This document shows positions 56,601 to 64,000 of a stretch of DNA of 64,000 nucleotides, piece after piece. The notes under the pieces were generated by a model. It made no database searches. It saw only the letters and a program-made list of their open reading frames with translations, and had not been told where the DNA came from. The stretch spans positions 1,736,001 to 1,800,000 of the forward strand of contig NC_082414.1 in the NCBI RefSeq assembly GCF_004011695.2, read 5' to 3'. This DNA comes from Ascochyta rabiei (taxonomy: Eukaryota > Ascomycota > Dothideomycetes > Pleosporales > Didymellaceae). A program made the translations under genes and the position numbers. Position 1 is the first letter of the stretch. Every line of letters starts with the position of its first letter.

Positions 56601-57414
56601 ATTAACCTAATTAACCTAGAAAGGGCCAAATTTGGCTAAATCTAGTTAAGCAATAAGAAAGAAGGGGAGTTAGCCTCTTAAGCTAAGTAAAGAATCCCTA
56701 TAAGCTTTCTAGAATATAAAGGACTTGTTTATTAACGTACCTATCTTAGTTTATTTTGTACCTAGGAGACAGACTAGAATAGAAGTAGATGCCTCTAGAG
56801 GCGCTATCTTAGGAATCCTTAGTTAACTAGTCCCTAGGGAGGGGAAGCCGGCCTAATAGAGGCCTGTAGACTTCTATTCAAAGAAGTTAATCTAAGCTAA
56901 CGTACTCCACGGGCGAGTCGGACACACAGGCGAGTCGGACACACAGGCGAGTCGGACACTTAAATTCACACCAAAAATCACAATTCTTACACCTTAATAT
57001 CTCTACAACCACACAATAAAATTGTCTAGAAATTTAAAATCTATGCTGCATCTATATAAAAATAAAGAGTCTAGAAGCACTAAGCTCTATTATAGATACA
57101 CATAGAGGTATTTAAAAGTACGCTAAAATAACCCCTGTATTTTATATCTTACTTACTAACTTCTACATTAATAGGAGGAAAGCTAAGCGCTTCTATAGTC
57201 TTTATCTTTATATACATGCAGCGTAGTATATTAATTTTTAAATAATTTTATTGTGTAGTTGTGGAGATATTAAGGTTTAAGAATTGTGATTTTTGGTGTG
57301 AATTTAAGTGTCCGACTCGCCTGTGTTTCCGACTCGCCCGTGGAGTACGTTAAGTATAACTACAATACTTACAATTAGGAACTTCTTACAATTGTCTAGA
57401 GCCTACAGTATTAG
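53617..57414 (+). mobile_element. Ty3/gypsy retrotransposon, RIP-degraded, interrupted and 3'-truncated
   Basis: LTR-like 53617-53816 (starts TGTTAGGCGCTAGG) is followed by a degenerate gag (about 53930-55080, zinc-knuckle remnant CLKYRETSYYCPNY near 55021), a protease-like ALIDRG (about 55273), reverse transcriptase (CIDYRGLNKITVKNYY near 55990; FYTKLDVHKAYY; YLDN active site 56296-56307) and RNase H (RIEVDASRGAILGIL near 56778). Stop codons are frequent. The RNase H segment is split by the element at 56896-57354: LI-stop-A before it joins KYNYNTYN after it, in frame. A second LTR element begins at 57415 and ends the copy before integrase. The 5' LTR is paired only with an inverted solo copy. 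Confidence 0.85.
56896..57354. mobile_element. Long-TIR hairpin MITE inserted in the Ty3 element
   Basis: Ends ACGTACTCCACGGGCGAGTC and complement are flanked by TA on both sides. The inverted repeats extend inward about 180 bp per side (AATTCACACCAAAAATCACA, ACAATAAAATTGT and a GCATCTATATAAA-like block recur inverted), so most of the 459 bp folds on itself. The left end has three GGCGAGTCGGACAC units and the right end two. There is no coding capacity. Termini resemble the Fot1-like element at 28089, suggesting mobilisation by a related transposase. Confidence 0.88.
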
Positions 57415-60400
57415 TGTTAGGACTTCTGCTAAGGTAAGATGGTAACCTACTAGTATGTGTCACAACCTACTAGCAGATTCTATTAAACCTAGTAGAACCT
57501 TCCTTTACTTGCCTTTACTTTTACTTGCAGAGAGTATAGGCCTTACTACTATAAGTAGGCCTCTCTCTCTGCCCTCTTGTAGCTTACAGTCTGCTATTTT
57601 GTTTACTCCTCTTTTAAATCTATTAGTTTACCAGATCGCTACTTTTATGCTTATAAAGTCTGCCTTATATAATAGTAGACCTAACAGCTAAAAAATTTAG
57701 CTTTCTCTTAGGCTTCCGCCTTTGTTAAGCTAGTAGTTAGCTACTGCTGCTTAAGGTTACACTAAAGTTTTAGTCTAGTGTGCTATCTCTTTACTAAGTA
57801 TTAGCCCTATTTAGAATTCTTTTCTTAGTCTCTACCCCTAACTAGCGCAGGTAGTAAGTGCCTGTTTTTAAGTACAAATCAGCCTCCTCTACGCGTCTTC
57901 TAAGTACAGATTACCTGTCTTTAATATTTAGTAGGCCAAATTGTTACTTTTTTTAAGCTCTAGAGTACTAGCCTTTTGTTTTACCCCCTAACTAACTAGC
58001 GCCTTTTAAGTAGTCTAGCGCCTCCCTTCAGCACCTTTTAAGCAGTCTAGTGCCTATTCTTTTTAATCTACTAGCGCCTTCTAAGAGGTCTAGCGCCCCT
58101 AAGTATCCCCTCCCCCTTTATTTTAAGAAACGCTTACTTCTTTGTCTTTTACTAACACATAGCTCTTTTACTAGAATTTGTCTTTTACTTACATATAGTA
58201 CTTTTACTACTAAATATCTAGGCCCTACTACTACTTAAAAGGCACTAGGTGCTCTGCTTCTCCTCTAACTACCTACTACTACTACACTTACCTTTACAGA
58301 CATAACTCTTTAACTTCTATTAACATCTTTACACATTACAGCTATATTACTAACTAATAAGGATAATATTAAGCCTAACTCTATGCTACCCCTCTGTCTT
58401 CTTCTACTTCTGCAAAGAAGACTTCTTACAACAAGTCTTGCCTATACTACCTAGAAACCCCTATAGATCCTAAATCCTTTAATTATTAAGGTAGTAGTAC
58501 TATTTCTAATTATGTACAAGACTTTAGCTATAAGACACATAAGAAAGCTGCTGCCCTAGAAACCTTTGTTACACGCAGCAGCCTATCTGCTTTATCTACT
58601 AATTAACTAAAGTCTTAGACACAGAAAGACAAGTAAGCTACTGTTAAAACAGAGGATACTGTTACAGAAATCTACTAGCCTACTCCCTACTCCCCTTAGG
58701 GACAGGCTTCCCTATAGAAACTTACTAGCGCTACTCTAGGGCTATAGGAAGAATCCACTCACACTAGCTAGTAGGACACCTCTACCCTAGCTCTACAGTT
58801 TTGCTATAAGGACTCTTTGCGCGCTATATCCTCCTAGGTCCCTTTAAATAACAGTCTCTCCTAATAGTTTTAGCACCTTCCTACTACTATAGTTAAACAC
58901 TTCCTAGTTAAATACTTTAGCCTAGGTAACTGACCTTTAGAGTTCCTTATCGCACTACTTACAGACTTTAACTTCTAGTCCCTTAATCCTCTTATTTAGA
59001 ATCTAGGGCTACCTCTGCTGTCTAACAACTATCTAGATAGGTATTTTATGCATCTTACCTACAGATAATCCTCTATACTCTCTACCTTCCTCCTAGGACT
59101 TCTTAGTAAGGTTAATAGCAGTCTACACGCGCTATCCCAGTAACTAAATAATAAGCAACTTAAGCTAGATTAGGCTAAGCACTTTTACTCCTAACTAATT
59201 AACTATAATAATTAGACAGCCTCTTAACTAAACAACTTGTAAGCTAAGTTTACTCAGGATTAGCAGCAATCTACTTAACTTGCTTAGTATTACTAACAGC
59301 TTAAGCTAAAAGCTAATTAAGGCTTAGCACAGGAATATCTGGGAGGCCAGGCTAATAACACTACTAACTAACCCCCCTCCCGCTTTAGACACCTCCTCTG
59401 CTTAGCTTAGCAGTCCTTTAATATCCCTAAGCCTAAAACACTAGGCTTAGCAGGCACCTACACTAGCATACTATTACAGTTACAGCTTTATAACAACATA
59501 CCTGCTATAATAGACTAATTCTATACCCCCCTAATACAGGTTAAGGCACCTTCCACATACACGCCACTAGGGAGCACTACCCTAGTTACCCTAACTTCTA
59601 CTCTAGCCAGCGCTTATTAATTCCTTTAGTCCTTAGACTAGTATAACAACTAACTAGACAAGGCTATAAAGAAACTATCCTATTTTATAAGCCCTAAAGA
59701 TAACTTTAATAATTAGTTGTTTAACTGCTTACACTTTATGCGCGCTAATAGTTAGAACTATTAACATCCTACAGACTAGGCTGATTTCTTCTTAATCTAC
59801 ACTAAAAAACCTGCCTACGCTCTTCTACAGGATCCCTCTAGTTTCACCTGCTACTACTCTAACCCTATAGATTACATCTATTATCTATAGGAAGTTTATA
59901 GAAATAAGGATATCTATAGTTTAGCTAAATAAGCCTTTAACCTGTTTACATTCCTACAATACCCTAGCCTAGAAATTGCTAATGTTGCTATAGTGTTTTC
60001 AGTCTTCTATACTAAGATTAAATATTTTACTTAGCAGCTTAACTAGACACTAAAAACATATTACTATAGGCTGTAGACTAAACTCCCTAATTTTGCGCAG
60101 CAATAGATAGCTAACGTAGCCTGTAACAAATTACTGTCTAGGCTACGTAACTACTACAACTAGCTTAATACCTTCTTCTACAACCACGCTTATATTCCTT
60201 CTAAGGTTAATAATAAGGATATCCTAGGAGATAGGCAGAATTGTTTTAGTCCTTGCAACTGTTAGGCTACTTGCAAAAGCACTACTACCATCTCCCTAGG
60301 GTCGCCTGCTGTTCTGCAACCTGCACTAGGCTAAGAGAATAAGGATACCTACCAGCGTTAACCTAAAGAGACTAGTTTTATAACTAATATATTTACGTGT

Positions 60401-63400
60401 TTTAACTGCAGAACTAAGGGTTACAAAGCAAATTAATGCCCTGCTTCTTCTAAGCCTAAGACCTACGCTGCACTAGTAGCTGCACCTAAGGACTCTACTA
60501 TAAACTAACATATCTCTACAGACTAATTCCTACTATTAGACAGTAAAGATAACAAATTTGCCTCCTTAGACAAATACGCCTCTAATTCAGAAAACTAGGT
60601 ACCTTAGATAATAGTTACCACCTAAGGACTGTTTCCTAATAAGTGCACTCTTTTAACCCTTTTATACCCTATTTAGACACTACTAAGGCTAGCTTAATTA
60701 TTTGTTAGGTTAATACCACCTAGATAACTAATAGGAAACCTGTTCAGACAGGCAGCTAATTAGCTTTCTAGGCTTCCTTAGGCTGTAACAAAAACGCCTC
60801 TTACAGTGTCTGTATACTAGCAGACAATAGCACTAACGCTAGCTTTATCTCTAACACCTTCTTAAAGAAAACAGGCGCCCTTTAGCTTATTCCTCTAATA
60901 ACACCTATTGTCTGTTAAGGATACAACAGCAAACCTGCAGAAACTATTACACATTAAGTAGAGTTTTACCTTAAAATTAACTTACACCTTAGGCGTACTA
61001 GCGCCTATGTTATAAACAATTATAGATCCTTTTACCTAATCCTTAGATTTAGGTAGAGGGCTATTTATAACTCTACTATTTCCTAGCAAAACTGCTCTAT
61101 TACCTTTGCAGACAAGTATTGCTTACAGCAATGCAACCTAACTACTTAAACCCCTACCCTACTTTGCAAAGGTTCCCTACTGGATACTAAGCCCCTACTA
61201 CCATTAAAACCTAGTTCCAGCAACCACTACAAAGGGTAATCTACTTAACCTAAATCTATACTTCCTAGATTACCTTTGTTAGATAACCAACCTTGCCGAG
61301 CCAAGTTAGGGGTTTAGGGTTAACCTCGGTTAACTTAGGGGCTAGCGGCACACACACATAAAATAAGCCATTAAGACAGATAATTATTAATTAATTACCT
61401 TTATTATTATCTTTGCACATTAAGCATATTATCTAACAATTAAGAGTCTTACTAATACTACCAAAAATACCCTTTTAATATGTTGCTATTAATAATACGC
61501 AATTTAACAATAATTCTTATAGATTACACAACCTATATACCTTAGTTGCATTAACTATAGACCTGCTGCGCCTCTCTAGACGTATAGGAGAAGATAGACC
61601 TAAATCAGACTATCCCTCTAAGGACTAAGCTACAAGTGCCTAACGCCCTAGACATCACTAACTATAAGAGGAGGCTAGCCCTTAGCAATAATAAACAAGG
61701 AAACCCTTAGCTTCCTAAAATCCTATCTGAACTATTAGCTAACAGCCTAAAGGCATAGAAGGAAGATAATAACTATTAGAAGAGCTGCCTTAAATCCTAC
61801 AAGATAGCGGATAGAGACTACTATAAGGAACCCTAACGCATAATTACAACACTAGATATTTAACTTATACTATAACCACAAGATTATAGGCTATAAAGGT
61901 CCTAAAGCTACTTTATATCTAATAATTAGGCGCTACTATTAGCCTAGTATACCTTAGTCTATTAAAAAATATTACTAAGCTTACGTAGTGTGTAAATGTG
62001 CAAAGCCTTCCTAGGAAGCCTATAACAGTTTCCTTAAACCCCTACTAATCCCTAACGCTAGGTAGTTAGATATCTCTATAGACTACATTTAAGATTTACT
62101 AGCTTTATCTCTTAATAGCTAATTATACATAAACCTGCTTGTTATAGTAGATTACCTTACTAAGCAGCAACACTTCTTTCTGTTAGTTAGCCGCTCTTTA
62201 AAGGAATTTGCTTACTACTTTATAGAAATTTTCCGCCTCTATAGACTCCTGCGTACCATTATATCTAATTAAGGTACTTCCTTTATAAACAAATTCTAGA
62301 AACAGGTTTGTAAACGCCTTTAAATCTTAGCTAAGCTATTAACTTCTTATTATCTATAAACTAATAGTTAAACTAAACAAGCTAACTAAAGCCTTAAAAT
62401 CTATTTACAAAAGTACGTTAATTACATATAAAATAATTAGGCTTTATAGCTAAATCTTGCCAAGTTTTAAGCTAATAACACTGTTAATATATCTACTAGA
62501 CTTACACCTTTCTTTGCAGATCTTAGGTATTATCCTTACAGCAGTATACACCCTAGTAAAGACTATACCTAAATAGAACTATTATTAAAAGAAGCTAAAG
62601 ACTAAATCTTGCGCGCTAACAAGTTACTCTAATCCTACGCTAACCTTCTAGAATATCTAAAGATTTAGCTTACCTAGGCATAACAAGAACAACTGGCCTA
62701 AGCTAATACTTATTGCTAACAGACTCTAAAATACGCAGTTAGCAACCTAGTTTAGGTTTCCACACGTGACTAGAATACTACCTAGCCTTTAAAAAAACTA
62801 GACTATAAGTATGCTAGGCTATACTAAGTTACTTATGTTATACATAATAGAGCTGTATATAAACTAGACCTGCCTACAGATATAATATTAAAAGGCGTAT
62901 TTCTAGTATTTTACCCTAACTTGCTTAGGGAAACAAGCTAAGACAATCTACCAGATTAAGCACTACCTAAACTAACACCTGTAGAGGTTACTAACAACTA
63001 GGGTTTAGTCTCTTAAGAATAGTACGTTAACTTATTCCTTAATTGCAGAAAGCAACGCGGTACATAGGAATACCTTGTTAAATAGTCTAATAACCCTAAA
63101 CCTACCTAGAAACGTGCTAAGCAACATCTTAACTACTACAACGCTTTCTTGTTTTACTACAACAATCCTAATAAACCAGTTCCACTAGTACTCTAAATGC
63201 CAACAGACTAGGAGCCTTGCCCAGAAGACACCTTTAACAACAGCTAGTTCAGCAATCTTAATAAATCTAGTTAAAACAAGATAGACTAACAAAAGCGGAT
63301 ACATCACTTAACAGAATGTTAGGCCACTTTTAACAGGCTCCTTTACAGGTAAAAAAAAACACGCCTAAAGACACGCTAAACATAATCCAGACCTGCTTAA

Positions 63401-64000
63401 GCTTGCCCTTAGGCCGCTACAGTTCAGCAATCAACTATTAATAAAGGTTAACCTCAAAGTTAAGGATAAATCTAGCTCTAACAAATTAATAAATCTCTTT
63501 GCACTACTCCCTTATATAAGCTCTAAACAGAGAAAGGTACAATTTTTGTGTTGCAGGGTTTATACAGCAGAAAAAATCTTAGAGGTTGTTTTTTTGTATA
63601 AGGATTTAGGGAGACCTGCGTAACACCACTAAAGGCATATACCTTAATGGCACTCTAACCACTAATAGGTTCTTATACAGGATTTCTACATCCTCTTTTC
63701 CTTTGTTTTTCTTTTTACTCTTACTTAAAAAACTGTTAGTATTAGACTCTTACAGTCACTTGTACACAGACTTTAGCTTAAGAGACTTCGCTATTTGTAA
63801 GGAGGGGCACGTGTTAGGACTTTTGCTAAGGTAAGATGGTAAGCTACTAGTATGTGTCACAACCTACTAGCAGATTCTATTAAACCTAGTAGAACCTTCC
63901 TTTACTTGCCTTTACTTTTACTTGCAGAGAGCATAGGCCTTACTACTATAAGTAGGCCTCTCTCTCCGCCCTCTTGTAGCTCGCGGTCTGCTTTTTTGTT
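57415..64000 (+). mobile_element. Ty3-type LTR retrotransposon, RT region apparently missing; 3' LTR runs off the window
   Basis: LTRs start TGTTAGGACTT at 57415 and 63812; about 190 bp can be compared, with roughly eight differences, mostly transitions. A purine tract (AAGGAGGGGC) precedes the 3' LTR. Internal order: gag capsid (about 59700-60230), zinc knuckle CFNCRTKGYK (60398), protease LADNSTNASFIS (about 60828), then integrase: CKCAKP zinc region (about 61990), core ISIDYI, LLVIVDYLTKQQHFF, IISN, TSYY (62080-62400), and a C-terminal KLDYKYARLY / LDLPTDI block (about 62800). Only ~850 bp lie between protease and integrase, and no RT motif is found there. All frames are interrupted by stop codons. 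Confidence 0.82.

Noticed and set aside
1..64000. CRISPR arrays, bacterial operons or prophage
   Set aside because: Introns, fungal families and eukaryotic transposons throughout; no regularly spaced repeats of CRISPR type.

Overview
This window comes from a filamentous ascomycete (Pezizomycotina, probably Dothideomycetes-like; the class is inferred). The evidence is short GT-AG introns of 39-66 bp, single-exon secreted hydrolases, typically fungal families (SAT4/PTH11-type 7-TM proteins, Zn2Cys6 regulators, GH62, AcuF-type zinc fingers, DUF7580-like proteins) and transposons carrying RIP-like TG-to-TA damage.

Layout. A gene-bearing island (about 2.6-51.9 kb) lies between two heavily mutated, TA-rich transposon blocks. 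The left block (1-2577) is a LINE running toward the island. The right block (52.2-64 kb) starts with a second LINE 3' end, again pointing at the island, followed by a solo LTR, a Ty3-like element, a hairpin MITE inserted into that Ty3 element, and a second LTR retrotransposon that cuts off its end.

Island, left half: a divergent pair (C2H2/AcuF-type protein and DUF7580-like protein), a Nudix ADP-sugar pyrophosphatase, a histidine acid phosphatase, an FMN-dependent alpha-hydroxyacid oxidase, a protein joining a Ras-like domain to RasGEF-N/RasGEF, a Cys-rich membrane protein with Gln/Asn repeats, a secreted PAN-like Thr-rich protein and a proteinase K-like subtilase. Centre (23-30 kb): mariner/Fot1-like DNA transposons, one nested in another. 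Right half: an SDR, a GH62 arabinofuranosidase, an amino-acid permease, a SAT4-type 7-TM protein, a GNAT acetyltransferase, an amine oxidase pseudogene, a secreted M6-like metalloprotease, a Zn2Cys6 regulator with a premature stop, an MFS sugar transporter with two 1-nt deletions and a GH3 beta-glucosidase with a damaged N-terminus.

How the genes may work together. The secreted subtilase, M6 protease, GH62 and GH3 enzymes with the sugar and amino-acid transporters suggest a saprobic or plant-associated lifestyle. The regulator, sugar transporter and GH3 gene look like a small sugar-use cluster that is decaying next to the transposon block, or that carries assembly errors; several lesions are single-base changes in homopolymers. 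All exon structures were built by hand from splice motifs and reading-frame continuity. No database search was run.
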